Positions 7,712 to 15,100 are shown, counted from the stretch's first letter. The stretch: DNA of 33,355 nt from an uncultured Bacteroidales bacterium (GCA_902766045.1 CACXCA010000039.1:1-33355), one strand, 5' to 3'. The notes: a model not told the origin generated them from the letters alone. Made by a program: numbers and translations.

Positions 7712-8188
7712 ATGAAAAATTTAAAATATATGAGCCTTGTCTGGGCTTTCGTTTGTTCAATCAGTTTTTGTCTCACTTCATGTGATAAAGAGGAGGAGGA
7801 TGTTAACACAGTTGCAAAACCTGTTATTACCCTAACCGAAGTGGGGCATGACAATAGTAAGATTGCCCATCCAGGTCATGATATGCATCTTGAGGCCTCC
7901 TTGTTGGCAGAGGGCGTTATTCAACGCATAGATGTTGAGATCCATTCAGTTGCAGGAGGGGAAGACCTTCTCGAGATAGCTTACACAGATGGTAAATATA
8001 TTGGTGTCCGTAATGCTGAATTCCATGAACATCTTGAGATTCCAGCAGATGCATCCTTGGGTAAATATCATCTTCATTTCACGGTAACGGATGGTCAAGG
8101 ACAACAGACCATGACGGAGTGCGAAATCGAGCTCGTAGAGGAAGATGGAGAGGATGATGAGGATGAACACGAACATCATCACGATTAA
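7712..8188 (+). CDS. DUF4625-type lipoprotein with acidic/His-rich tail
   Basis: 158 residues. Signal peptide with lipobox CLTSC, lipid-attachment Cys24, followed by an acidic stretch (DKEEEDVN). The single domain (KPVITLTEVGHDNSKIAHPGHDMHLEASLLAEG, DVEIHS, FHEHLEIPADASLGKYHLHFTVTDGQGQ) matches the Bacteroidota DUF4625 beta-sandwich family. The C-terminus is nearly all Asp, Glu and His, ending HEHHHD, a plausible metal-capture tail. It lies 65 bases after the TonB-dependent receptor and before a second DUF4625 lipoprotein. In the inferred pathway it would deliver or store metal at the outer membrane next to the receptor. This is inference from composition and context. Confidence 0.8.
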   Translation: MKNLKYMSLVWAFVCSISFCLTSCDKEEEDVNTVAKPVITLTEVGHDNSKIAHPGHDMHLEASLLAEGVIQRIDVEIHSVAGGEDLLEIAYTDGKYIGVRNAEFHEHLEIPADASLGKYHLHFTVTDGQGQQTMTECEIELVEEDGEDDEDEHEHHHD

Positions 8189-8200
8189 ATGTTGAATGTT

Positions 8201-8229
8201 AAACGGTGAGTTCTATGAATTCACCGTTT
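8201..8229. other. Stem-loop between the two DUF4625 genes
   Basis: AAACGGTGA (8201-8209) pairs perfectly with TCACCGTTT (8221-8229). A G-T pair and TTC/GAA extend the stem inwards to a TAT loop. There is no T-tract right after it, so a partial terminator, an RNA-processing or stability element, or an operator are all possible. Confidence 0.5.
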
Positions 8230-8278
8230 AAATATACTGTTCATCGGTTTTTTGAATGAGAATTCTAAATAAAACAAT

Positions 8279-8752
8279 ATGGCAAAAAGATTAAAATTTT
8301 CTTCATTGCTGCTGTGCGTGCTCTGTGCGTGCAACAGTTCTGAAAACGATGCATTGAAGGATATGACATATCCTGTCATTAGCGGAGAAGGGGTGGAGGC
8401 AAGTCCTCTTGAGTGTCAGATATATTATCGTGGCGATACGATTCCATTCACGTATCTTTTGACAGATGACACGGAACTTGGGGCTTATAACATCGAGATT
8501 CACCATAATTTCGATCATCACACCCACAGTACAAGTGCAACAGAGTGTCCGATGGATGATTCAAAGCAAGCACAACATGCTTGGATCTTTAATCAGGATT
8601 ATACCATCCCGCCATCACAGAGTAGCTATATAGCACATCTGGATATACCCATACCTGAGGATATAGATCCTGGTGATTACCATTTCATGTTGCGAGTGAC
8701 AGATAGGGCGGGGTGGCAGCAACTGCACTCGGTGGCAATTAAGATTAAATAA
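8279..8752 (+). CDS. DUF4625-type lipoprotein, His-rich
   Basis: 157 residues. The N-terminus MAKRLKFSSLLLCVLCAC gives a lipobox with probable lipidated Cys18. The DUF4625 domain follows (YPVISGEGVEASPLECQIYYRGDTIPFTYLLTDDTELGAYNIEIHHNF) with a cluster HHNFDHHTHS that looks like a metal site. It ends with a conserved beta-sandwich half (DIPIPEDIDPGDYHFMLRVTDRAGWQQLHSVAIKI). It is paralogous to the previous gene only at family level; sequences differ strongly, so the two probably have distinct roles. It is the last gene of the locus and is followed by a strong terminator. Membership in a zinc/copper uptake system is inferred from the neighbouring receptor. Confidence 0.8.
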   Translation: MAKRLKFSSLLLCVLCACNSSENDALKDMTYPVISGEGVEASPLECQIYYRGDTIPFTYLLTDDTELGAYNIEIHHNFDHHTHSTSATECPMDDSKQAQHAWIFNQDYTIPPSQSSYIAHLDIPIPEDIDPGDYHFMLRVTDRAGWQQLHSVAIKIK

Positions 8753-8759
8753 AAAAAAG

Positions 8760-8813
8760 AACACTTCAACAAAGTCGGTGGAGTGCCGAACCCGTTGAAG
8801 TGTTTCTTTTTGA
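8760..8813. terminator. Bidirectional intrinsic terminator
   Basis: AACACTTCAAC (8760-8770) pairs perfectly with GTTGAAGTGTT (8794-8804). It is flanked by an A-run on the left and TTTCTTTTT on the right, so it can stop both the plus-strand metal locus and the minus-strand CotH gene. Confidence 0.85.
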
Positions 8814-8826
8814 ATAATAAATATTA

Positions 8827-11800
8827 TTACCGTTGTTTAATGAATTGCTGATAATAGACACCCTCTTCGGTCTCTATTTTTAGCATATATATACCTGGAA
8901 GGTAGTTGTGCACATCAATCTGATTGTTTCGTAAACTACTGCTCATCATCATACCCTGCATGTCATAACAGCAACAGTTCAGAATCTTTTCGCTGCAATC
9001 AATCGTGACAAAGTCTCTCGCTGGGTTAGGATAAATCGTTATTGCATCTGTGTTCTTCTGCACCTTAACATCTGTCATTTCACACCCTGAACCATTGTCA
9101 TCATTAGGTGTGGCGGCTAATGTTTTTCCATCATTGCAATAAGAGTAGATAACCCAATCCTCTCCATTATCTACACTTCGACCATACGATTCATTGGTTG
9201 CAAGTTTGCCATATTGAACGCAATCCAGCAGATTGCCATCTGGCGTTAATAAACAGATTTCTGAGGTCTTGTCCACATCTAATTTGAAATCTAGATACTT
9301 CGTGCCATATCGTTTGTCACCTTTTGCCCATAAAAGCAGATGCTCTCCTGGCTTCACTGTCAGTTCATTTAAACTATATGGCAAAGTGGATATTTGTTCG
9401 TTTTTGCTGTTGCTTAACTGATATCCGGAAAGATTAATGCTCTCTTCGCCATAATTATACACCTCAATCCAATCAGGATATTTAGCATAGTCATCTGCAT
9501 TGTTCGAGTTGACATCGCTACTTGCACAGATCTCGTTGATGATTAATGTAGGTGATTCGTTTTGAACCTTCTCGAAGATGGCGGTGATTTCTGTTGCGCC
9601 CTTCAGCGAACCTGAAAGATAGCCTGGCATATACAATGGCTGTTCACCCGCTTGCTCTTTTATCTCAATGTTCTTCTCATCCGAGATCTCCCATCCGGAG
9701 AATATGTATCCTTCTGGTGCAAATGCATTCACCTGCATGTCATAACCTGCAATATATTTACCATCATATTTCACAAATGGCTCATCGTTCAATGTAAACT
9801 TAGCTCCTTCCACATTCGAATGGATGGAGAGTCCTACCGCCCCATCTCCATTCACGTATGTGTTTATATGACCATAGATGTACTCTGGACGAGCCAATGC
9901 AAATTTCCTCATATCCTTGGCTGCATTGGCAGCATCCGTATTTTTATAAGCACAATACTCTCCTTTAACCAAACTTGTGATACTATCAAACACGGCATTA
10001 ATACGCTCTTCTGATAAATGATCAGCAAGGTTAAGCAAGAACTTGGTGACAAACTTGCGTTCAAACTCCTTATTCTTAGACAATGGTTTGAAAATATTCA
10101 CCATCCAATCACGATTGTTAGCCCATGATGTTTTTCCTTCTCCCTGACACCATTGAATCATGTTTCGACTGCTACTTCCACTCCAATCCGAACATATTTT
10201 GAATCCGAAGTCCAAATCAAAAAGAATCCATCGGAATAAACCTCCATTCTTCTCTCTCCATATCTTTGTATTATTGCCGGGCCAATCAACATTGGCAACA
10301 AATTGTTGTATAATCTGATAGTCGATATACTCATCCATATCCATACGAGAAGTAGCCCCTTTGTAGAAATCTTCACTGTTCACATCCGTATGGTTCAGAT
10401 ACTCCACCAACTCGTTGTATGCATCCATATCCCCTTCCGTTGCTTTGATACCCAACTGATCGGAGACACGAATCATATCAATCTCATCATCATCCAATCC
10501 ATAGTTGGCTTTCACATAATCAGCAGTGGTACGTTCATGCAATCCCATCATTCCAACATACTTTCCATTCAAATAGTATGCTACCGGTTGATAGGCCTGA
10601 TAGTCGATGTTCATACCAATAGCAAACGTCTGCATCAAGCCGTCTCGGAATGGTACGCAACTATAACCACTACCACCATTTCTCAGATGAAGTGCCTGAT
10701 GAATCATATCAGGTTTCGACTCAAAGAAATGATAATCAAAATGATCGATACCCGTCTTTTTAGAAGATTTCAAAGAGATGGATTTGATGGATTCCAATCG
10801 TGAACAACCTCCGACGATTTCCGATTCCACCTCTTGTGAAACCACCTGACGACCATCTACGATGTACTCAAAATTCAACGGACGTTTCCAGTCACGATTG
10901 GCATTGGAAACCGTTCTCTGACAATCCTTCTCACCCGAAATTCCGTTCTTACCCGTCACAAACATACCCAACATTGGGTCATCATAATAAAGTTCATCAA
11001 TCGTAACCGAAACAATCGGTACGGTATATCCACCACAGCCCTCATGCTTACTATCACTAAAGATATATGAAGCGGTCGCTATCTTACTGGACAACATACC
11101 AGAATGAGTGGCCACGGCACGAATGTTGGCATTCTGACTCACACTGATTGCTTCACTATAGAGAATACCGTTCGTCTCTGATGGCTCCGTGCCATCCAAT
11201 GTATAGTAGATCAATGCACCTGAGGTGGCACATGATAAGGTAACCTCTGTTGGCGACTGAAGTAATCCTGGCTGCTGATTGAAGGTAGGTGTCTGACATC
11301 TGTTGTTTGTCGTTAAATCAGATACAACAAATGTGTTCTCTTCAAACGGAGTTGGATGCATATAGCCCTCCGCATCTCCATAACGACCATACGATACGTG
11401 CGAATCCGTAAAACCATAAGCTATTGAATCGATTAATTCACCATCATACGACAAGGTGAGATATCCTCCATCTGTATCCAATTTATATGGGGCATGATTG
11501 TTGGTGGTCGATTCATCCGCCCATAGAATAGACAAATCAGAGCCTTTCAACAAAACAGTATTGTCGATGGTCCACACCCACTTCTCTTTATACTTGTTTT
11601 TAGAGGTTAATTTATAATGCGTCAAGACACAATGTTTCAAATCCACCTGATAAGAAGCACCATTCTTAAACTCTATATAACCAGAGAAATTATAATTATC
11701 CGTATTCACATAGGTGGACATGTTGCAAGGCATCACCTCACTGAAACGCACCTTACTGAAATACTCCTTTGGATCCAATTTAGAGATATAATTGTCTTTG

Positions 11801-12339
11801 TAAGAATCAGAACAACGTCTGCATCGATGAAGCGTATAACCATCCTCATCGATCGTCGGGTCATGAACGATTGTTTCATAATCATGTCCCAAAGCCTCGA
11901 TTTCCTCCGTATAAGAGTATTGACAGATTTTACAAACGTGCTTTTTAGAACCCTTCTCGGTACAGGTGGCAGCGATGGTCTCCTCTTGATATTGATGTTG
12001 CTGAGGGGCAAACGTCTCGCTGGTTTTGTCTCCACATCGCGAACAAGTATGGTTAATGACACCCCCTTCTTCACAATTCGACACCACATATTCACTGTTA
12101 TAGTTGTGTCCTACAGGAGCAACAGTCACCGTGTAAGTAGAATCACACTTTCTACATTTGTAGGTCTCATATCCATCAGATTCACAATACGTTGCAGAAC
12201 TTTCAACGTGAAATTCATGACGACATTCACCTCCTGGTTGTCCTGGACCCTCTGGACCTTCAGGACCTCCTGGTGCTGAAAAAACTGACATTGTAAAACA
12301 CAATGACAGAAATGAAATTAAGATTGATTTGGTTCTCAT
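8827..12339 (-). CDS. T9SS-exported CotH-kinase protein with Cys-repeat, chitobiase-like and lamin-tail domains
   Basis: 1170 residues. Order of parts: signal peptide (1-21); short collagen-like Gly/Pro/Glu stretch (23-37); four repeats (about 38-186) with CxxC pairs and a terminal GH or QH; a degenerate lamin-tail-like region (about 195-345); a chitobiase/HexA C-terminal-type domain (about 350-430, LIYYTLDGTEPS); a CotH kinase domain (about 440-830) with ISLKSSKKTG, ALHLRNGG..Y..VPFRDGLMQ, MGLHERTTADYVKANYG and the metal-binding FDLDFGF motif (Asp708, Asp710); one InlB-type repeat (about 850-910); a lamin-tail domain (about 925-1040, INEICASS...YPDWIEVYN); and a type A sorting domain (ITIYPNPARDFVTI...GIYMLKI). 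CotH proteins are atypical protein kinases, so an extracellular kinase or a structural role in a surface complex is possible. It is monocistronic. Confidence 0.85.
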   Translation of the reverse strand: MRTKSILISFLSLCFTMSVFSAPGGPEGPEGPGQPGGECRHEFHVESSATYCESDGYETYKCRKCDSTYTVTVAPVGHNYNSEYVVSNCEEGGVINHTCSRCGDKTSETFAPQQHQYQEETIAATCTEKGSKKHVCKICQYSYTEEIEALGHDYETIVHDPTIDEDGYTLHRCRRCSDSYKDNYISKLDPKEYFSKVRFSEVMPCNMSTYVNTDNYNFSGYIEFKNGASYQVDLKHCVLTHYKLTSKNKYKEKWVWTIDNTVLLKGSDLSILWADESTTNNHAPYKLDTDGGYLTLSYDGELIDSIAYGFTDSHVSYGRYGDAEGYMHPTPFEENTFVVSDLTTNNRCQTPTFNQQPGLLQSPTEVTLSCATSGALIYYTLDGTEPSETNGILYSEAISVSQNANIRAVATHSGMLSSKIATASYIFSDSKHEGCGGYTVPIVSVTIDELYYDDPMLGMFVTGKNGISGEKDCQRTVSNANRDWKRPLNFEYIVDGRQVVSQEVESEIVGGCSRLESIKSISLKSSKKTGIDHFDYHFFESKPDMIHQALHLRNGGSGYSCVPFRDGLMQTFAIGMNIDYQAYQPVAYYLNGKYVGMMGLHERTTADYVKANYGLDDDEIDMIRVSDQLGIKATEGDMDAYNELVEYLNHTDVNSEDFYKGATSRMDMDEYIDYQIIQQFVANVDWPGNNTKIWREKNGGLFRWILFDLDFGFKICSDWSGSSSRNMIQWCQGEGKTSWANNRDWMVNIFKPLSKNKEFERKFVTKFLLNLADHLSEERINAVFDSITSLVKGEYCAYKNTDAANAAKDMRKFALARPEYIYGHINTYVNGDGAVGLSIHSNVEGAKFTLNDEPFVKYDGKYIAGYDMQVNAFAPEGYIFSGWEISDEKNIEIKEQAGEQPLYMPGYLSGSLKGATEITAIFEKVQNESPTLIINEICASSDVNSNNADDYAKYPDWIEVYNYGEESINLSGYQLSNSKNEQISTLPYSLNELTVKPGEHLLLWAKGDKRYGTKYLDFKLDVDKTSEICLLTPDGNLLDCVQYGKLATNESYGRSVDNGEDWVIYSYCNDGKTLAATPNDDNGSGCEMTDVKVQKNTDAITIYPNPARDFVTIDCSEKILNCCCYDMQGMMMSSSLRNNQIDVHNYLPGIYMLKIETEEGVYYQQFIKQR

Positions 12340-12374
12340 TCTCTAAATGATTAAAAACACCTATTATACATATT

Positions 12375-12393
12375 GGGGGAGTGTTGCTTCCCC
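12375..12393 (-). promoter_or_regulatory. Hairpin in the leader of the CotH gene
   Basis: GGGGGAG-TGTTG-CTTCCCC on the plus strand (7-bp stem, one wobble pair) lies inside the about 125-base leader predicted for the minus-strand gene, 36 bases before its ATG. It could tune mRNA stability or translation. No T-tract follows in the transcribed direction. Confidence 0.4.
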
Positions 12394-12473
12394 GTACTAT
12401 ATTTTATTCAAAAAACCTTATTACATTTTTTTTTACCGTTGTGCTATATCCGTTCGGCATAATTATCGGGGGA

Positions 12474-12481
12474 CAAAAGTA
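12474..12481 (-). promoter_or_regulatory. -7 element for the CotH gene
   Basis: CAAAAGTA on the plus strand is TACTTTTG on the minus strand, a match to TAnnTTTG. A TTG-type -33 candidate lies near 12496. Confidence 0.45.
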
Positions 12482-12621
12482 GTTGTTTTTTATGACAATT
12501 AAACTTTTTTCAATGAAAAAGCATTCTTTTTCTGTTTATGATGAGATGATATTACTTTCCGATTGTTGAAAGACAGGAACAAACTTTTTAAGATTTCTCA
12601 AAAATAAATTTTCTTAAGTGC

Positions 12622-12652
12622 TTGCAAATGTGAAATTAAACTTCTAATTTTG
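12622..12652 (+). promoter_or_regulatory. Promoter of rpsF-rpsR-rplI
   Basis: TTG at 12622-12624 and TAATTTTG at 12645-12652 with about 20 bases between them, the usual Bacteroidota vegetative promoter layout. The -7 box lies 48 bases before ATG 12701. Confidence 0.65.
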
Positions 12653-12700
12653 CAGTCCATTAGTAAAAAATGTAAAGTTCACTAATTAAAATTAAATTTT

Positions 12701-13048
12701 ATGTTAAATCAGTACGAAACCGTTTTCATTTTGACTCCCGTTTTGTCTGACAATCAGATGAAGGAAACGGTTGACAAATTTAAACAAGTCCTTACGGACA
12801 ATGGATCTAAGATCATCAATGAGGAGTGTTGGGGTCTTCGTAAGTTGGCTTATCCTATCGAAGGAAAGTCAACAGGCTTCTATTGCCTATTAGAGTTTGA
12901 GGCAGAACCAACTATTGTAAATGCGTTGGAGACTCAGTATCGTCGTGACGAGAAAGTTATTCGTTACTTGACTACTAAGTTAGATAAGTTTGCAATTGAA
13001 TATTCTGCAAAAAGAAAGAGTTTAAAATCTAAAGAAAAGGAGGCTTAA
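12701..13048 (+). CDS. rpsF: 30S ribosomal protein bS6
   Basis: 115 residues, full length. It begins [22 protein letters not shown] and shows the bS6 signature [29 protein letters not shown] followed by [17 protein letters not shown] and a basic tail. bS6 binds 16S rRNA as a pair with bS18 on the platform of the 30S subunit. In Bacteroidota it also helps form the pocket that hides the anti-Shine-Dalgarno end of 16S rRNA. It is the first gene of the conserved rpsF-rpsR-rplI operon. Its stop codon lies two bases before the rpsR start, and the Shine-Dalgarno for rpsR sits within its last codons. It has no Shine-Dalgarno of its own, only an A/T-rich leader. Confidence 0.97.
   Translation: MLNQYETVFILTPVLSDNQMKETVDKFKQVLTDNGSKIINEECWGLRKLAYPIEGKSTGFYCLLEFEAEPTIVNALETQYRRDEKVIRYLTTKLDKFAIEYSAKRKSLKSKEKEA
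13038..13043 (+). promoter_or_regulatory. Strong Shine-Dalgarno for rpsR
   Basis: AGGAGG within AAAAGGAGG, seven bases before ATG 13051 and overlapping the end of rpsF. This is exceptional here, where most genes have none. Strong sites ahead of bS18 and bS21 genes are known in Bacteroidota and proposed to be autoregulatory. Confidence 0.85.
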
Positions 13049-13050
13049 TT

Positions 13051-13323
13051 ATGGCAACTCAGAATTCATCAGAAATCAGATATTTAACTCCTCCATCAGT
13101 AGAAGTTAAGAAGAAAAAATATTGTCGTTTCAAGAAGAGCGGTATCAAGTATATTGATTACAAAGACCCTGAGTTCTTGAAGAAATTTTTGAATGAGCAA
13201 GGTAAAATTTTACCTCGTCGTTTGACCGGAACTTCTTTGAAGTATCAAAGAAAGGTAGCTCAAGCAGTTAAGAGAGCACGTCATTTGGCATTGCTTCCAT
13301 TCGTAACCGATTTGATGAAATAA
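13051..13323 (+). CDS. rpsR: 30S ribosomal protein bS18
   Basis: 90 residues. The core is unmistakable: [23 protein letters not shown], then [31 protein letters not shown], the conserved rRNA-binding helix of bS18. It partners bS6 on the 30S platform and, in Bacteroidota ribosomes, lines the pocket that sequesters the anti-Shine-Dalgarno tail. The gene carries a perfect AGGAGG at ideal distance, so translation may rise when ribosomes lack bS18 or bS21 and have an exposed tail: a feedback loop proposed for this phylum. It has a slightly extended N-terminus ([19 protein letters not shown]) compared with the shorter proteobacterial protein. Spacing to rplI is 19 bases. Confidence 0.97.
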   Translation: MATQNSSEIRYLTPPSVEVKKKKYCRFKKSGIKYIDYKDPEFLKKFLNEQGKILPRRLTGTSLKYQRKVAQAVKRARHLALLPFVTDLMK

Positions 13324-13327
13324 TTAA

Positions 13328-13333
13328 AGGAGG
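13328..13333 (+). promoter_or_regulatory. Strong Shine-Dalgarno for rplI
   Basis: AGGAGG within AAAGGAGGAA, nine bases before ATG 13343. It is the second strong site in this operon. Confidence 0.8.
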
Positions 13334-13342
13334 AACAGACAA

Positions 13343-13786
13343 ATGGAAATTATATTATTGCAAGACGTTCAAAATTTGGGATATAAAGACGATGTCGTTA
13401 AGGTAAAGAACGGTTACGGACGTAACTACCTTATCCCACAAGGTAAAGCTATTTTGGCTACTCCTTCAGCAAAGAAAGTATTGGCAGAGAATTTGAAACA
13501 ACGTGCTCACAAGTTGGCTAAGATTAAGGCAGATGCTGAGGAATTGGCTGCTAAGTTGAAGGGCGTTTCATTAACTATTCCTGCTAAAACTAGTGCTACT
13601 GGTACAATCTTCGGTTCTGTTAACAACATTCAAATCGCTGATGCATTGGCTGCTAAGGGATTCGAAATCGACAGAAAGATTATTGTTATCAATGATAATG
13701 TAAAAGAATTAGGTAAATACAAGGCTACAATTAAGCTTCACAAAGAGGTTTCTTCAGAAATCGATTTCGAAGTTGTCGCTGAGTAA
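13343..13786 (+). CDS. rplI: 50S ribosomal protein bL9
   Basis: 147 residues, full length. The N-terminal domain has the family signature [37 protein letters not shown] long charged helix follows ([28 protein letters not shown]). The C-terminal domain includes [25 protein letters not shown]. bL9 binds 23S rRNA near the base of the L1 stalk and projects from the 50S subunit. It is the third gene of the operon and ends at a strong terminator. Its own Shine-Dalgarno, AAAGGAGGAA, is unusual for this phylum and could couple its translation to the same control as rpsR. Confidence 0.97.
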   Translation: MEIILLQDVQNLGYKDDVVKVKNGYGRNYLIPQGKAILATPSAKKVLAENLKQRAHKLAKIKADAEELAAKLKGVSLTIPAKTSATGTIFGSVNNIQIADALAAKGFEIDRKIIVINDNVKELGKYKATIKLHKEVSSEIDFEVVAE

Positions 13787-13804
13787 TTTATTTATTCACA
13801 AAAT

Positions 13805-13838
13805 AAAAAAGGGCAGTTCAAAACTGTCCTTTTTTTTG
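13805..13838. terminator. Bidirectional terminator between rplI and the peroxiredoxin gene
   Basis: GGGCAGTT (13811-13818) pairs with AACTGTCC (13822-13829), with one G-T pair. An A-run lies on the left and eight T on the right. It can end both convergent units. Confidence 0.85.
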
Positions 13839-13864
13839 TGCAATATGTTATGTGCAATAGACAA

Positions 13865-14308
13865 TTATAATAATTGTGCAGTGTGATTTTTGGTATCTAC
13901 TTTGTTGATTGCTTCAATGATAATGCCTTCTTCATCAATGACATAAGTGGTGCGGAGTGTTCCTTCTGACACCTTTCCATAGAGTTTTTTCTCACCCCAT
14001 GCTTCGTATGATTTTAAGATTGTGAGGTCGGTATCCGCGATAAGATGGAACGGAAGATTGTACTTTGCAATAAAACGTTGATGAGACGCTGCACTGTCTC
14101 GACTGACACCAATAATAGCATATCCTAATGCGATGAAGCGTTCGTAGTTGTCACGCAGATCACACGCCTCGGCCGTACAGCCCGGTGTGCTATCTTTGGG
14201 ATAGAAATAGAGTACTAGCTTTTTCCCTGCAAAGTCTGTTAGTTTCACTGGATTCCCATTCTCGTCGAGTCCTTCGAAATAAGGGGCTTTGGTTCCTTTT
14301 GTTAGCAT
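13865..14308 (-). CDS. bcp: Thioredoxin-dependent peroxiredoxin, Bcp/PrxQ type
   Basis: 147 residues. The fold and active site are clear: VLYFYPKDSTPGCTAEACDLRDN holds the peroxidatic Cys44 in the TPGCT motif and the resolving Cys49 five residues on, the atypical 2-Cys PrxQ layout. Further family motifs are GYAIIGVSRDSAASHQRFIAKYNLPFHLIADTD and the catalytic Arg region TLRTTYVIDEEG. It reduces H2O2 and organic hydroperoxides with thioredoxin in the cytoplasm. Usual family length is about 150, so it is complete, though the C-terminus is short. It stands alone on the minus strand, convergent with rplI. No clear -7 element was placed upstream. Confidence 0.95.
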   Translation of the reverse strand: MLTKGTKAPYFEGLDENGNPVKLTDFAGKKLVLYFYPKDSTPGCTAEACDLRDNYERFIALGYAIIGVSRDSAASHQRFIAKYNLPFHLIADTDLTILKSYEAWGEKKLYGKVSEGTLRTTYVIDEEGIIIEAINKVDTKNHTAQLL

Positions 14309-14416
14309 AGAATTTTATTTGTTTTAAATTGATTATCTGGTTTTTTAGTGTGTATGTTGCAAATATAGATTTTTTGTAATGAAAATTAAAAAGGAATACC
14401 GTCCACCACGTTTTGT

Positions 14417-14500
14417 GCAGGGGCTCACACCCCTGCCTATAACGTTACGCCCCTCTGGGGCTGGCGACATCACATCACGGCAGTGTGTCACGTTTTCCAA
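14417..14500 (+). repeat. Two-hairpin element, copy 1
   Basis: Hairpin 1 is GCAGGGG-CTCACA-CCCCTGC (14417-14436). The bridge is CTATAACGTTAC. Hairpin 2 is GCCCC-TCT-GGGGC (14449-14461). Bases 14444-14500 repeat at 14800-14857 with about eight substitutions and one indel. Confidence 0.75.
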
Positions 14501-14565
14501 TCAACCGTATGATTTTTAATCCCCCACGGTGAGCATTGAAATACATTACATAATACGCAATTCCC

Positions 14566-14612
14566 CAGCCCCGGTAGGGGCGATACATCATAGGCACGGG
14601 CGTGAGCCCGTG
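14566..14612 (-). repeat. Two-hairpin element, copy 2 (inverted)
   Basis: Read on the minus strand: hairpin 1 CACGGGC-TCAC-GCCCGTG (14595-14612), bridge CTATGATGTATC, hairpin 2 GCCCC-TACC-GGGGC (14568-14581). The order is the same as in copy 1, but hairpin 1 has a different paired stem. Confidence 0.72.
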
Positions 14613-14678
14613 TGTGTGGCGTAACGGATGGTAATTAGAGTTCCGGAGGAACGACACATGTATGATTTAAATAGATTT

Positions 14679-14723
14679 GTAAGATTTTGAATAGATTTGT
14701 AAGATTTCTCGCGAAGCGACTCA
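14679..14723 (+). repeat. Structured dispersed repeat, copy 2 (GAA-loop hairpin)
   Basis: GTAAGATTTT, six bases, ATTTGTAAGATTTCT, hairpin CGC-GAA-GCG (14710-14718), then ACTCA. It matches the element at 509-554, with a changed but still paired stem. Confidence 0.6.
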
Positions 14724-14772
14724 AATGTTTCGCCCTTACAGGGCTCTAAATTACCATTCTACTAACCTCTAA

Positions 14773-14857
14773 CCCAGTGTGTTGCCCTGGGCTGTATCTG
14801 TTGCGCCCCTCCGGGGCTTGGCGGCATCACATTGCGGAGATGTGTCACGTTTTCCAA
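14773..14857 (+). repeat. Two-hairpin element, copy 3
   Basis: Hairpin 1 is shorter (CCCAG 14773-14777 with CTGGG 14787-14791). Hairpin 2 is GCCCC-TCC-GGGGC (14805-14817). The 3' flank is shared with copy 1 up to CGTTTTCCAA. Confidence 0.7.
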
Positions 14858-14979
14858 CCCAGCGTGTTGCCTATATATGGATTAAGCCTTTCCGACCAAT
14901 TCGCCACCGTACCCCCACAGAAACACCTGCCCGAAAAATTCTTAACTCTTAATTCTTAACTCTTAATTCATTATGACTG

Positions 14980-15010
14980 TTTGGTATTTAAAAAAATAAT
15001 TATACTTTTG
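14980..15010 (+). promoter_or_regulatory. Promoter of the GH5 gene
   Basis: TTTG (14980-14983), exactly 19 bases, then TACTTTTG (15003-15010): a near-ideal Bacteroidota vegetative promoter. The leader is about 80 to 85 bases. Confidence 0.75.
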
Positions 15011-15100
15011 TCGCGACTGAACATTTTTCCGAGAATCAAGGAAAGTGTATATAAGTATAAATGTTTTTAGAGTATTAAGTGGTTATTAATTGAATTAGAC

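Larger units (their letters stand above)
12340..12700. other. Divergent intergenic region, CotH gene / rpsF
   Basis: It holds a minus-strand promoter (12474-12481) and leader for the CotH gene and a plus-strand promoter for rpsF. No convincing coding frame or RNA gene is seen. Confidence 0.7.
14309..15100. other. Repeat-rich intergenic region
   Basis: About 790 bases without a credible gene; the two 60-codon frames inside are made of repeat sequence. It contains three copies of a two-hairpin element, the second copy of the GAA-loop element, a lone GCCCT-TAC-AGGGC hairpin (14732-14744), a 20-base tandem (ATAGATTTGTAAGATTT at 14671 and 14691), a TTCTTAACTCTTAA tandem near 14939 and the promoter of the GH5 gene. 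Confidence 0.7.

Noticed and set aside
11617-12279. A 220-codon plus-strand frame opposite the CotH gene N-terminus
   Set aside because: It is antisense to the Cys-repeat domains, with a low-complexity translation and no start context.
14475-14959. Two short frames of 60 codons in the repeat region
   Set aside because: They are made of the palindromic repeats, with no signal, motif or start context.
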